64,000 nt of DNA from positions 97,737 to 161,736 of the forward strand of contig CAJTEM010000009.1 in the NCBI GenBank assembly GCA_910575255.1, given 5' to 3'. Shown here piece by piece: positions 25,495-33,847 of the stretch (position 1 is the stretch's first letter; each line of letters opens with the position of its first letter). The stretch comes from Lachnospiraceae bacterium. GTDB taxonomy: Bacteria; Bacillota; Clostridia; Lachnospirales; Lachnospiraceae. The position numbers and the translations under genes are program-made. The notes under the pieces are model-generated. The model worked only from the letters and a program-made list of their open reading frames with translations. It was not told where the DNA came from and did no database searches.

Positions 25495-25770
25495 TTATTC
25501 GTTTACCATATCCTTTAATGCTTTACCCGGTTTGAACTTAGGACTCTTGCAGGCCTTGATCGGCATGGTCTCTCCGGTACGCGGATTCCTGCCCTCTCTT
25601 GCCGCTCTCTCAGAAACCTCAAAAGTTCCGAATCCTACCAGCTGTACCTTATCGCCGTTCTTCAGCGCGGCAGAAACAACATCAGCAAATGCTTTCAGGG
25701 CCGCCTCTGCATCTCTCCTGGAGATATCTGCCTGCTCTGCAATCGCTGCAACTAATTCTGTTTTATTCAT
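25495..25770 (-). CDS. hup: HU-family DNA-binding protein
   Basis: Histone-like nucleoid protein. It has 91 residues starting [20 protein letters not shown], with [20 protein letters not shown] (the DNA-inserting arm) and [20 protein letters not shown] at the end. The ATG at 25770 is chosen over one two codons upstream because AGGAGG lies 8 bases before it. It has its own strong promoter (25838-25866) and a small hairpin GGTATCGCTTATCGATACC in its leader. Confidence 0.96.
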   Translation of the reverse strand: MNKTELVAAIAEQADISRRDAEAALKAFADVVSAALKNGDKVQLVGFGTFEVSERAAREGRNPRTGETMPIKACKSPKFKPGKALKDMVNE

Positions 25771-25837
25771 GTTCATTTCCTCCTAAAATCGTCTGGTATC
25801 GCTTATCGATACCCCCTGAATATTGTGTACTCTACAA

Positions 25838-25866
25838 TTTATATATGTTTTGCCTCTGTTTGTCAA
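25838..25866 (-). promoter_or_regulatory. Promoter of hup and downstream genes
   Basis: Minus strand TTGACA (25861-25866), 17-base spacer, TATAAA (25838-25843). The -35 box overlaps the mazG stop codon. Confidence 0.8.
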
Positions 25867-26243
25867 GGTTTTTTAGCTTTTTCCTGTTTTTTAATCTCAT
25901 TCCACAAATTCAGACTTTCTTCCGGCGTCAGAGGGCCCTGATTGCCAAAGACATGCGGATGACGGCGGATCATCTTTTCACAGATTCCGTCCACCACATC
26001 CTCGAGCCGGAAATACCCCTGTTCCCTGGCTATCTGACTGTAAATCAACACATGGAAGAGCAGATCTCCCAGCTCCTCACACAAGTTTTCCATATCCTGA
26101 TGATCGATCGCCTCCAGAACCTCTCTGGTCTCCTCCTGCAGACATGACTTTAAACTTTCCATCGTCTGCTTTCGATCCCACGGACATCCCTGCTCGGAGC
26201 GCAGCTTCTCCACCACGGATACCAGTTCCTCAAATGTATGCAT
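25863..26243 (-). CDS. mazG: MazG nucleotide pyrophosphohydrolase
   Basis: Hydrolyses NTPs to NMP plus pyrophosphate, a house-cleaning enzyme. It has 126 residues, a single MazG domain (about half of the two-domain form). Motifs: CPWDRKQTMESLKSCLQEE, the metal-binding EETREVLEAI and ENLCEELGDLLFHVLIYSQI, and RRHPHVFGN. The ATG at 26243 lies inside the end of the GH13 gene (14-base overlap) after GAGAGGAAGCAAAGA, so the two are coupled. Confidence 0.93.
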   Translation of the reverse strand: MHTFEELVSVVEKLRSEQGCPWDRKQTMESLKSCLQEETREVLEAIDHQDMENLCEELGDLLFHVLIYSQIAREQGYFRLEDVVDGICEKMIRRHPHVFGNQGPLTPEESLNLWNEIKKQEKAKKP

Positions 26244-28170
26244 TCTTTGCTTCCTCTCTTCCTGGCTCCGGCTGCTTCTGCAATGCTCCCGTCCTGTTCT
26301 CTTCTTTCGTCTTCTCTTCATTCACTGTCGCCGGCTTGCCTATCAGCACCGTAATGCTCCGGGGCGACGCCATCATGCGCTTCTGATCCGCACGCTCCGG
26401 CTCCTGTCCCGGTTCATAGAAACCGTTGTTTTTGCTGTCTGCAGTATCAAAGGCTACATGCCACCTCAGTCCTCCGGGCAGATGCGGCAGAGCAAATTCA
26501 TGCGGCTCCCAATGCATATTATAAGCCACGAAAAAACTGTCATCCTTTGTTCCGTCCGCTTTTTTGCCATATTCACCACAGTAAAGGATTCCCAGATGGC
26601 GGCGAAAATGGTCGAATTCCGGAACCCATGCCTTCCCTCCATGGTAGGATACATCCGGCAGCCCGCAGGCCTGATAATCCATCAACCGCGGCTCTCTGCT
26701 GCCGTGAAACACCGGATGTTCCCTGCGGAACCTGATGATATATCTGACAAATTCCAACAGATCCCGGTTGGTCCTCTGCTGATTCCAGTTGAGCCAGGAT
26801 ATCTCATTGTCCTGACAATAGGCATTATTATTGCCGCCCTGAGAGTTGCCGAACTCATCTCCGGCCATTAAAAGCGGGGTTCCCTGACTTAAAAACAGCA
26901 AAAGCAGGGCATTGCGCAACTGCTGCCTGCGCAGTGACAGAATCTTTTTTTTGCGGTTCGGCCCCTCTGTCCCGCAGTTCCAGGTATAATTGTAGCTGGT
27001 TCCATCCCGGTTTTGTTCGCCGTTTTCCTCATTGTGCTTCTGTTCATAGCAGACCATATCCATCAGTGTAAATCCATTGGTATTGGCCATATAGTGAATC
27101 ACACCGCGGTCCGCCGGATTGTGCCTGCTGCAAAATGCCAACTGCTTCATCCGGTCCTCGTCGCCTCTTAAAACCCGGCGCATGTCAATCAAAAAACCGT
27201 CATTGTACTCTGCCAGATGCTTCTCTGAAGAGGAGTCCGCCACATCCCCCCAGGAATCTGCCCACAGCTTTGTATGTGCCAGATAAGGATCGCCGGCCAG
27301 CAAATCAGTTCTTACCTTTCCCACCAGATGGATCCCATCCAGATGATATTCTCTCACCCAGCGTCGTACCATATCCAGCACAAAAGAGGGCGTTTCCTCC
27401 CCGGTAAAGAAAAGCTCTGTCACCAGCTCAATCCCCGCCTGATGCAACTCCTTCACCAGCTGCTTCAGCTCCTCATCCGGCTGATGTCTCTTTCCTGCAT
27501 AAGATGCCTTGGGTGCTCCGTTTAAGGCCGGGCCATACCCCCAGTAATTCAGCTTTCCGGAGGCTTCCCTGTGCTCTGTCGGGCCACCCTGATACACGGT
27601 CACCATAACCTCAGAAAACTCTGTAAACGGCATCAGCTCCAGCGTCGTGACTCCCAGCTCCTTCAGATAGGGAATCTTCTCGGCAATTCCCCGAAAGGTC
27701 CCCTTATTCTTCACCTTGGATGAGGGATGCCGGGTAAACCCCCGCACATGGGCACGGTAAATCACACAGTCCTCATAAGGTATCTGCAGCGGCTTATCCC
27801 CCGCCCAGTCAAATTCCTCCCGATGGATTGGACTATGCAATAGAGTGTCAAGCTGTTCTGTCCCGCCCCAGTCCTCCTGTCCGGTAAACGTATGTCCGTA
27901 AGGATCCGGAAAACACTTTCCGTCTGCCTCAAAGGCATATTCATAACGATCCAGATCCCCGCCCAGCACTGTCATTTCCCATACATTACCGATCCTTCCG
28001 CCCTCTGGAAAGGGAATCCGGATCGGATCCCGCTTCGATGACGGCAGAAACAAAAGCAGGCTGCAGGTTGCTGCCGGAACTGCCACCGAGACATGAATCC
28101 CCCCTTCTACAATCGTGAGCCCAAATGGATATGCTTTCCTGTCACTGTTGTCGATCTTATACTGTCGCAC
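26230..28170 (-). CDS. Isoamylase/GlgX-like GH13 protein lacking catalytic residues
   Basis: 646 residues with the layout of a glycogen-debranching enzyme: N-terminal CBM48-like domain (about 15-110), VIYRAHVRGFTRHPSS (family YEAHVRG-type motif at 137-150), barrel, and NNNAYCQDNEISWLNWN near 460. The active-site regions are changed: region I has T-E-L-F-F-T at 251-256 instead of D....H; region II reads DGIHLV at 278-283, so the nucleophile Asp is Val; region III is WADSWG with Asp for Glu; region IV is NTNGFTLMDM at 363 with TN instead of HD. It is probably non-hydrolytic, perhaps a glucan-binding or regulatory subunit. GTG start at 28170. Confidence 0.85.
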   Translation of the reverse strand: MRQYKIDNSDRKAYPFGLTIVEGGIHVSVAVPAATCSLLLFLPSSKRDPIRIPFPEGGRIGNVWEMTVLGGDLDRYEYAFEADGKCFPDPYGHTFTGQEDWGGTEQLDTLLHSPIHREEFDWAGDKPLQIPYEDCVIYRAHVRGFTRHPSSKVKNKGTFRGIAEKIPYLKELGVTTLELMPFTEFSEVMVTVYQGGPTEHREASGKLNYWGYGPALNGAPKASYAGKRHQPDEELKQLVKELHQAGIELVTELFFTGEETPSFVLDMVRRWVREYHLDGIHLVGKVRTDLLAGDPYLAHTKLWADSWGDVADSSSEKHLAEYNDGFLIDMRRVLRGDEDRMKQLAFCSRHNPADRGVIHYMANTNGFTLMDMVCYEQKHNEENGEQNRDGTSYNYTWNCGTEGPNRKKKILSLRRQQLRNALLLLFLSQGTPLLMAGDEFGNSQGGNNNAYCQDNEISWLNWNQQRTNRDLLEFVRYIIRFRREHPVFHGSREPRLMDYQACGLPDVSYHGGKAWVPEFDHFRRHLGILYCGEYGKKADGTKDDSFFVAYNMHWEPHEFALPHLPGGLRWHVAFDTADSKNNGFYEPGQEPERADQKRMMASPRSITVLIGKPATVNEEKTKEENRTGALQKQPEPGREEAKNAYI

Positions 28171-28210
28171 TCTCCAGCCACCTTTCTTTGTCTTATGTCA
28201 CCCTCTGCCG

Positions 28211-29128
28211 CTAAAATAACCTCTCCTTATATACGCCCTGTTCGATCAGCCTGCGGATGGCCTCCACCACAGTTGCCTTATCCTCCCGATAGGTCACCCC
28301 AAACCATTTATCCTGAGTCTTTAACACCTTTACCCGCGCCTTTCCATTCCGGATCAGGTTGTCAATCACCCGGGGAAGCAGATACTCTGCCTTGAGATTC
28401 CCCGCCGCCTGATCGAGAAACTCCGGAAAACCGCGTTCCAGCTCCTCAAGAAATGACGGCGGCAGCCCCCACATATTCATGGAGACGTATTGATCTGCGT
28501 TTACAAGAACCGGATTCCCCGCCTCGTCACTGGCAAAAATTCCTTTTCCCTTTTTCTCGATATTATAGGTCTCGGTCACACTCTGCAAGGCGGCATCCTC
28601 TCCCAGACAACAGACGCCTCGCGTCACCGCACCATTCTCGCTGAGTGTGTTTTCCAGAATAAAACCGGCCATACACATATCATACACCCCGGCCCCGATA
28701 TCCATCCTCTGCACCATGTAATCATGAATATGGCGAAATGCCTCCTTCCCATAGTAATCATCCGCATTGATCACCACGAACGGCTCATTCACGATTCCCT
28801 TTACCGATAAAACCGCCTGTCCGGTTCCCCATGGCTTTTTTCGTCCCTCCGGCACGGTATATCCCTCCGGCAGCGCCCCCAGCTCCTGACAGGCATATAC
28901 CACATCCGCTACCTTCTCGATCCGGCTGCCGATAATCCTCTTAAAATCCTGCTCGAGATCCCTGCGGATAATAAACACTACCTTGTTGAACCCTGCTTCC
29001 AGCGCATCATGGATCGAGTAATCCATGATAATCTCGCCGTTCGGCCCCACCGGCTCCAACTGTTTGATGCCACCGCCGAACCGACTGCCAAGGCCAGCAG
29101 CCATAATCACCAGTGTCGTATTTTTCAT
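28211..29128 (-). CDS. Sugar nucleotidyltransferase-like protein
   Basis: 305 residues, NTP-transferase (GT-A-like) fold. N-terminal MAAGLGSRFGGGIKQLEPVG is the nucleotide-binding loop; WGTGQAVLSVKG and VVINADDYYGKEAF hold the substrate and metal-binding residues. It resembles UTP-glucose-1-phosphate or related pyrophosphorylases but is longer than plain RmlA-type enzymes; the exact sugar is unknown. It lies just upstream of the debranching-like gene (40 bases), perhaps one transcript. Promoter at 29177-29205; ribosome site AAAGGATAAAATGTA. Confidence 0.8.
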   Translation of the reverse strand: MKNTTLVIMAAGLGSRFGGGIKQLEPVGPNGEIIMDYSIHDALEAGFNKVVFIIRRDLEQDFKRIIGSRIEKVADVVYACQELGALPEGYTVPEGRKKPWGTGQAVLSVKGIVNEPFVVINADDYYGKEAFRHIHDYMVQRMDIGAGVYDMCMAGFILENTLSENGAVTRGVCCLGEDAALQSVTETYNIEKKGKGIFASDEAGNPVLVNADQYVSMNMWGLPPSFLEELERGFPEFLDQAAGNLKAEYLLPRVIDNLIRNGKARVKVLKTQDKWFGVTYREDKATVVEAIRRLIEQGVYKERLF

Positions 29129-29176
29129 TACATTTTATCCTTTCTATCAGACTCTTTTCAGTCCTGGTTACTTTTC

Positions 29177-29205
29177 ACTATAACATAATATTGTGTAAAT
29201 GTAAA
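29177..29205 (-). promoter_or_regulatory. Promoter of the nucleotidyltransferase gene
   Basis: Minus strand TTTACA (29200-29205), 17-base spacer, TATAGT (29177-29182). Confidence 0.65.
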
Positions 29206-29250
29206 TTTCAAATACAGTATCCGTGGAACTCTTTTTCGCCGTTCCCAAAA

Positions 29251-29337
29251 GTACGCTCAGGAAAAAGGGTTCCCCGGCTTGCGTTTGCAGGATGCCTGGA
29301 AACGCGCAAGCCGGGGAACCCTTTTTCCTGGGCGTAC
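29251..29337. repeat. 33-bp inverted repeat, family A
   Basis: Left arm 29251-29283 begins GTACGCTCAGGAAAAAGGGT; right arm 29305-29337 is its reverse complement with one mismatch. The loop contains TTTGCAGGATGCCTGGAAA, a phrase also in the copies at 5331, 15856 and, diverged, 44162. It lies between lepB and the nucleotidyltransferase promoter. Confidence 0.8.
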
Positions 29338-29354
29338 CCCTCGGATCCCTCCCG

Positions 29355-30029
29355 TTACCGGATCCTGCTGATCTTCGGGAAATATCGGAACAAAACCTTT
29401 GCCACAATCTTCTCCTTTTTGACATAAGTATTATGCCAGACACGGGCGTCAGCGGAATAATTGCGATTGTCTCCCAGCATCAGATAACACCCCTCCGGCA
29501 CCTCAAAATGCATCGGATCCTCCGGAATCATCGGCTCCCGGATGTACGGTTCTTCCAGCGGGGTTTCGGATCCGTTCAGATATACATGGCCGTCATGGAT
29601 GTCCACCGTCTCCCCCGGCAGACCGATCACCCGCTTCACATAATAGATCTTCTCGTTATCCGGAAAACGGAAGATCGCCACATCTCCCCGTTCCGGTTCT
29701 GCAAACAGGTAGGAAAGGCGGGATCCAATCACCCGGTCATTCGTCATAATGGTATTCTCCATAGAGCCACTGGGAACCTGACTGTTCGCAATAATAAAGG
29801 TATTCAGTACCAGGGCGATCACTGCCGCTGATACGATGATCTTCACCCACTCCCAAAGCTCCTTTTTCCAGTTGAATTTTTCTTTTTGGGGAATCTGCCA
29901 GCCTTCGGACTCCCCGGTCTCTGATCCCGCAGATTCTGATTCCATGGTCTCAGAGCCGGCCGTCTCTGCCGCCATGTTTCCGGTTCCGCTTCTATCCTCC
30001 GATTCCTGATACTCTCTGTCCTCACTCAT
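29355..30029 (-). CDS. lepB: Signal peptidase I
   Basis: Cleaves signal peptides at the outer face of the membrane. It has 224 residues: an unusual acidic Ser/Glu-rich cytoplasmic tail (about 1-50, TAGSETMESESAGSETGESE), one membrane span IIVSAAVIALVLNTFII, then the catalytic Ser box NSQVPSGSMENTIM and Lys box IYYVKRVIGLPGE, and GCYLMLGDNRNYSADARVW. The start at 30029 follows GGAAGGATAGCCAT. It lies 69 bases after prs. Confidence 0.93.
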   Translation of the reverse strand: MSEDREYQESEDRSGTGNMAAETAGSETMESESAGSETGESEGWQIPQKEKFNWKKELWEWVKIIVSAAVIALVLNTFIIANSQVPSGSMENTIMTNDRVIGSRLSYLFAEPERGDVAIFRFPDNEKIYYVKRVIGLPGETVDIHDGHVYLNGSETPLEEPYIREPMIPEDPMHFEVPEGCYLMLGDNRNYSADARVWHNTYVKKEKIVAKVLFRYFPKISRIR

Positions 30030-30098
30030 ATGGCTATCCTTCCTCTCCTTTCCCTGCAATCCTTCCCTGATGACTGACCAGACATCAGCGGCTGCGGA

Positions 30099-31277
30099 TC
30101 AGCTCTGACCATTGCGGTACCGTTCCAGAAGCTTATTGATTCTTCTGGTTGGATTCAGCAGGTCACTCAGAGAATCGTCATGATTCAGATTGTCAATAAT
30201 CAGAGCAATATACTTGCTCATATCTACATTAATATAATAGGGACGGGACAGAAGCTCCGGTGACTGATAGACCAGATTTGTCGTAAGAATCCGGTCGATC
30301 TGTCCGTTGGCATAATACTCGTCGAACTTGGCCAGCCCATTGGTAAACAGTCCAAAGGTAGCACAGATAAATACCTTTCGTGCTTTCCGACGCTTCAGCT
30401 CCTTCGCCACATCCAGCATGCTTTCTCCCGACGAGATCATATCGTCAATGATCAGTACATCCTTACCCTCCACACTGGAACCCAGAAACTCATGGGCAAC
30501 AATCGGATTCCTTCCGTCCACAATGCGGGTATAATCCCGGCGCTTATAGAACATCCCCATATCCAGCCCCAGTACATTGGCAAAATATACCGCACGGCTC
30601 ATGCCGCCCTCATCCGGGCTGATAACCATCATATGGTCACTGTCAATATTCAGCTCCTTCTCCTCCTTGAGAAGATATTTGATAAACTGATAGATCGGCT
30701 GCACGGTCTCGAAGCCTTTCAGGGGGATCGCATTCTGTACCCGCGGGTCATGAGCATCAAAGGTGATGATGTTCTCCACCCCCATATTCGTCAGCTCCTG
30801 CAGTGCCAGCGCACAGTCCAGCGACTCCCGGTTGGAACGGCGGTGCTGACGGCTTTCATACAGAAAGGGCATGATCACATTGATCCTGCGGGCCTTGCCG
30901 GCGGCAGCCGCGATTACCCGTTTTAAGTCCTGAAAGTGGTCATCCGGCGACATCCGATTCGTCATCCCGCACAGAGAATAGGTCAGATTATAGTTACATA
31001 CATCCACCATAATATAAAGATCATCTCCACGCACTGACTCTTCAATGGTTCCCTTGCCCTCCCCGGAGCCGAAACGCGGCGTCTTTGCCTCTACAATATA
31101 AGAATCCCTCTGGTACCCGGCAAACGCAATCGTGGATTTGTGTTCGCTCTCGCGCTCCTTTCTCCAGGCTACCAGCCATTCGTTCACCTTCGTCCCCAGT
31201 TCGGCACAGCTTCTCAGGGGAATCAGTCCCAGCGGCCCTACCGGAATCGTCTCGATTGTTTTCTCTTCGTATATCAT
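30099..31277 (-). CDS. prs: Ribose-phosphate pyrophosphokinase (PRPP synthetase)
   Basis: Makes PRPP from ribose-5-phosphate and ATP. At 392 residues it is longer than the common 315-residue class I form, with an N-terminal extension and inserts, a type common in Clostridia. Motifs: INVIMPFLYESRQHRR (ATP loop), IITFDAHDPRVQNAIPLKGF, VISPDEGGMSRAVYFA, and the PRPP-binding DVLIIDDMISSGESMLDVA. Promoter TTGACT-N17-TATAAA at 31322-31350; ribosome site GGAGGAGAAAG. It probably supplies the nearby hpt-type reactions, though not in one operon. Confidence 0.92.
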   Translation of the reverse strand: MIYEEKTIETIPVGPLGLIPLRSCAELGTKVNEWLVAWRKERESEHKSTIAFAGYQRDSYIVEAKTPRFGSGEGKGTIEESVRGDDLYIMVDVCNYNLTYSLCGMTNRMSPDDHFQDLKRVIAAAAGKARRINVIMPFLYESRQHRRSNRESLDCALALQELTNMGVENIITFDAHDPRVQNAIPLKGFETVQPIYQFIKYLLKEEKELNIDSDHMMVISPDEGGMSRAVYFANVLGLDMGMFYKRRDYTRIVDGRNPIVAHEFLGSSVEGKDVLIIDDMISSGESMLDVAKELKRRKARKVFICATFGLFTNGLAKFDEYYANGQIDRILTTNLVYQSPELLSRPYYINVDMSKYIALIIDNLNHDDSLSDLLNPTRRINKLLERYRNGQS

Positions 31278-31321
31278 CTTTCTCCTCCATGCTTGGTCGT
31301 GATGAATCTGGTGACTTTTCT

Positions 31322-31350
31322 TTTATATCATTATGCCGCACGCAAGTCAA
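31322..31350 (-). promoter_or_regulatory. prs promoter
   Basis: Minus strand TTGACT (31345-31350), 17-base spacer, TATAAA (31322-31327). Confidence 0.75.
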
Positions 31351-31475
31351 GCTAATCTCCGGAAGTTTTTCCATAGGTTGTAACAATTCAGATAACTCTT
31401 AAACCGTTCGGCAAACGGCCATTTAGAATCGCTCCGCGATGGGCCGTATGCTCGCGACCATTTCATTTTTTACGG

Positions 31476-32495
31476 TCAGCGCGGTGAACGCGCAGACCTA
31501 TTGGAACTGTTGCCATAGGTTTTTCTGATACGAATATCCTCCCCGTACAGCGGAATTGCCGCATAATGGCTCATAATCCTCGATGTCACCCGGTCAGAGT
31601 AAGTATCCCGCAGCATTCCCATGGACAAATTGGTGGAGATAATGGTGCCCTTCTGGCGATTAATGCGCTCATTGATGCAATAAAACAGCTGAGAGGATAC
31701 AAAGGTGTTATTCACCTCTGTTCCCAGATCATCGATAATCAGCATATCACATTCCAAAATCTGCCGAAAGGCCTCCTCTGCCCCCTCCTGTGGTTCCCGG
31801 CCGAACTTATAGCGCGACGTCATCTCAAACAGATCCTGAGAGGTTAGATAAATCACGGAAAAATAACGGTCTATCAGCGCTTTGGCAATACAATTGGTCA
31901 GAAAGGTCTTCCCGACCCCCGTGCTTCCGGTGAAGAGAAGATTCTGTCCGCCCCGGGGAAAATCAGCAGCAAATTCCTGACATCGGCGCACTACTGTCCG
32001 CATATAGTCCAGCTGTGTCGCTCCCAGCGGTTCCAGCCGCTCCTTTTTGTCATACCATTCATAGGAAAGCGTGTCAAAGTTCTCCCGCTGCAGGATCTGA
32101 CGGATATTCGACTGGGCATACAGAATCCGCGTCCTGGCCTGCTCAAAGCAATGGCAGCGGTGACCTTTTGCATATCCGGTATCCTGGCACTCCGGACATC
32201 GGTACTGCAGATCCATGTAATCTGTCGGATAGCCAGCAGCAGCTAACAACACCTGCTTCTGTTCCCGCAGATCCGCCAGTACGGACCGGAACCGGCTGCC
32301 CGCCTTTCGGTCACCGCCTAATGCCTGTCTGGCGCTGGCTGCACCCTGACTGCGAATCTCCTCATCCAGCGCCCGGATCTGCGGTATGCGCTCATAGATC
32401 TCCTCAATCCGTCGCTGCTGTTCATGGCGGTTCTTAAGCTGCTGCCGCTCATAATCCCTCATTACCTCATTATATTGGGAATTGTTCAGTGCCAT
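31476..32495 (-). CDS. dnaI: DnaI/DnaC-type helicase loader (AAA ATPase)
   Basis: Loads the replicative helicase during initiation and restart. It has 339 residues. The N-terminal part (1-170) has a zinc-binding set YRCPECQDTGYAKGHRCHCFEQ; the AAA domain has Walker A LLFTGSTGVGKTFLTNCIAK near 190-210, Walker B DMLIIDDLGTEVNNTFVSSQ and the sensor IISTNLSMGMLRDTYSDRVTSR. It follows dnaD by 35 bases, so it is probably in one operon. The stop codon sits inside a GC-rich hairpin without a U-run. Confidence 0.92.
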   Translation of the reverse strand: MALNNSQYNEVMRDYERQQLKNRHEQQRRIEEIYERIPQIRALDEEIRSQGAASARQALGGDRKAGSRFRSVLADLREQKQVLLAAAGYPTDYMDLQYRCPECQDTGYAKGHRCHCFEQARTRILYAQSNIRQILQRENFDTLSYEWYDKKERLEPLGATQLDYMRTVVRRCQEFAADFPRGGQNLLFTGSTGVGKTFLTNCIAKALIDRYFSVIYLTSQDLFEMTSRYKFGREPQEGAEEAFRQILECDMLIIDDLGTEVNNTFVSSQLFYCINERINRQKGTIISTNLSMGMLRDTYSDRVTSRIMSHYAAIPLYGEDIRIRKTYGNSSNRSARSPR

Positions 32496-32530
32496 TGCTC
32501 CCTCCTGCTTTCCTCTGCCTTCTCAGAATA

Positions 32531-33580
32531 TCATTTGCCGATCCATGATTTTACCTGATTCAGCATGATAGCATCATAATCTGTACTTCGCTGTTCAAAG
32601 TTATGAAACTGATTGGTGCTCTTTTTGGCCGTACGGCTTTCCTTTTTCTCCTGGCTCTTCTTTTCCTGGCGTTTCTCATCCAGCAGAGCCACATCCCGGA
32701 CTGTGCGCACCCCGGCCTTTTTCCATTCCGTCAGTATCTTGTCCGCATACCGGAAGCTGGGCGCATGAGTAGCCTCCAAAGTCCGGTTGCACGCCTCTAA
32801 AACCAGCTCCCGTGTAAAACCATAGGCAGAAAACCATCTCTCGATCATCTGCTTCTCCGAATCCCCTGGCTTGCGGTCTGTCAGGCCAAAGCAACGCATC
32901 ACCGCAAAGGAATCCTTCGTAAAGCCACTGGCATAGGCTCTTGCCGCCTCCACGGTATCCAGCCCCCGCTCATGCCAGTTCAGCCCCACGGTCTCGATAT
33001 AGCGAATGCTGGTATGCCCTCCCTGTACGCAGTGCTCTACCAGAAACTCCAGAACCTCCGTCGACATGTGCAATCCGTCATAAAGATAGGCGAACACCTC
33101 ACACTCTCTGGGCGTAAATACCTTGTTCATGTACTTCTGAGCAATGTAAAGAAGCTGTGTAAAATCCTCGTCGTCAGCCAGCCGGTTCACCTGCTCCTGA
33201 CTGTAAAGAGGCCGTTTCGCGGGAACCGATATTCCCGCAAGGGCAGCTGCCGCTGTCTGCTCACAGCTTTCTTCGCCCTCTGATGCAATCTGTACTCCGT
33301 CCTCTCGCTTTGCTCGCTTTGCCTGCTCCTGCTGCTTTTTGGTACCGGCCCCTGTCTCAAGAGCTCCCACCCTCTCCCAGTAGGCAAGCGCCCGTTTTAC
33401 ATCTGCCTCTGTGTGATTCAGTGCATCTGCAATCTGCCCGATCTCCACCGTCTCTTGCTGATGACGCAGCAGATACAGATATACCTTCACATATTCCCCG
33501 CTGGCTGCTGCCATATACTTGTCAATAAACGTATTCGCTACCAGGGTTGCTTCCATTCGAAAACTACAAATTATATCCAT
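32531..33580 (-). CDS. dnaD: DnaD-domain replication protein
   Basis: Primosome component partner of DnaI. It has 349 residues. The N-terminal winged-helix part (YMAAASGEYVKVYLYLLRHQ, IADALNHTEADVKRALAYWE) is followed by an acidic/basic linker and the DnaD C-terminal domain (RECEVFAYLYDGLHMSTEVL, EFLVEHCVQGG, MIERWFSAYGFTRELVLEAC, PSFRYADKILTEWKKAGV), then a Lys/Glu-rich tail ending KSWIGK. Upstream lies a cluster of DnaA-box-like sites (33646-33847). Ribosome site GGAGAGGATGGGAAGCG. Confidence 0.9.
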   Translation of the reverse strand: MDIICSFRMEATLVANTFIDKYMAAASGEYVKVYLYLLRHQQETVEIGQIADALNHTEADVKRALAYWERVGALETGAGTKKQQEQAKRAKREDGVQIASEGEESCEQTAAAALAGISVPAKRPLYSQEQVNRLADDEDFTQLLYIAQKYMNKVFTPRECEVFAYLYDGLHMSTEVLEFLVEHCVQGGHTSIRYIETVGLNWHERGLDTVEAARAYASGFTKDSFAVMRCFGLTDRKPGDSEKQMIERWFSAYGFTRELVLEACNRTLEATHAPSFRYADKILTEWKKAGVRTVRDVALLDEKRQEKKSQEKKESRTAKKSTNQFHNFEQRSTDYDAIMLNQVKSWIGK

Positions 33581-33645
33581 CGCTTCCCATCCTCTCCATT
33601 GTTTTCTATTTTAACACATCCTTTTTCAAAAGAAAATAGGGGCAT

Positions 33646-33689
33646 TTATCCACCAGACAGATTGTGGATAATGTGGATAACGTGGATAA
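33646..33689. promoter_or_regulatory. Tandem DnaA-box-like sites before dnaD
   Basis: TTATCCACC at 33646-33654, then three directly abutting 9-mers TGTGGATAA (33663-33671), TGTGGATAA (33672-33680) and CGTGGATAA (33681-33689), all in one orientation with zero spacing. TTATCCACA is the consensus DnaA box. Confidence 0.65.
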
Positions 33690-33790
33690 TTGTACGGATA
33701 CCTCTTCTGAAAATCCAGTCGAAAAGCGTCGTTTCGTGCGCAGCTGCAAGCTTTTCTGGCTTTTGGGGATTCCTGTCAAGCGAAAACAAA

Positions 33791-33847
33791 AAATCCACAT
33801 AGTTTCCTGTCGCAAAAAGTGGAAAACTATGTGGATATTGTGGATAA
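33791..33847. promoter_or_regulatory. Second group of DnaA-box-like sites after murC
   Basis: AAATCCACA near 33792, then TGTGGATAT (33830-33838) directly followed by TGTGGATAA (33839-33847), next to the murC stop. ATCCACATAGTTT and GGAAAACTATGTGGAT also form an inverted repeat that could fold as a hairpin after murC. Confidence 0.6.

Noticed and set aside
33646..33847. Chromosome origin
   Set aside because: DnaA-box-like sites are present but dnaA/dnaN and a clear AT-rich unwinding region are not, so a regulatory site is likelier.
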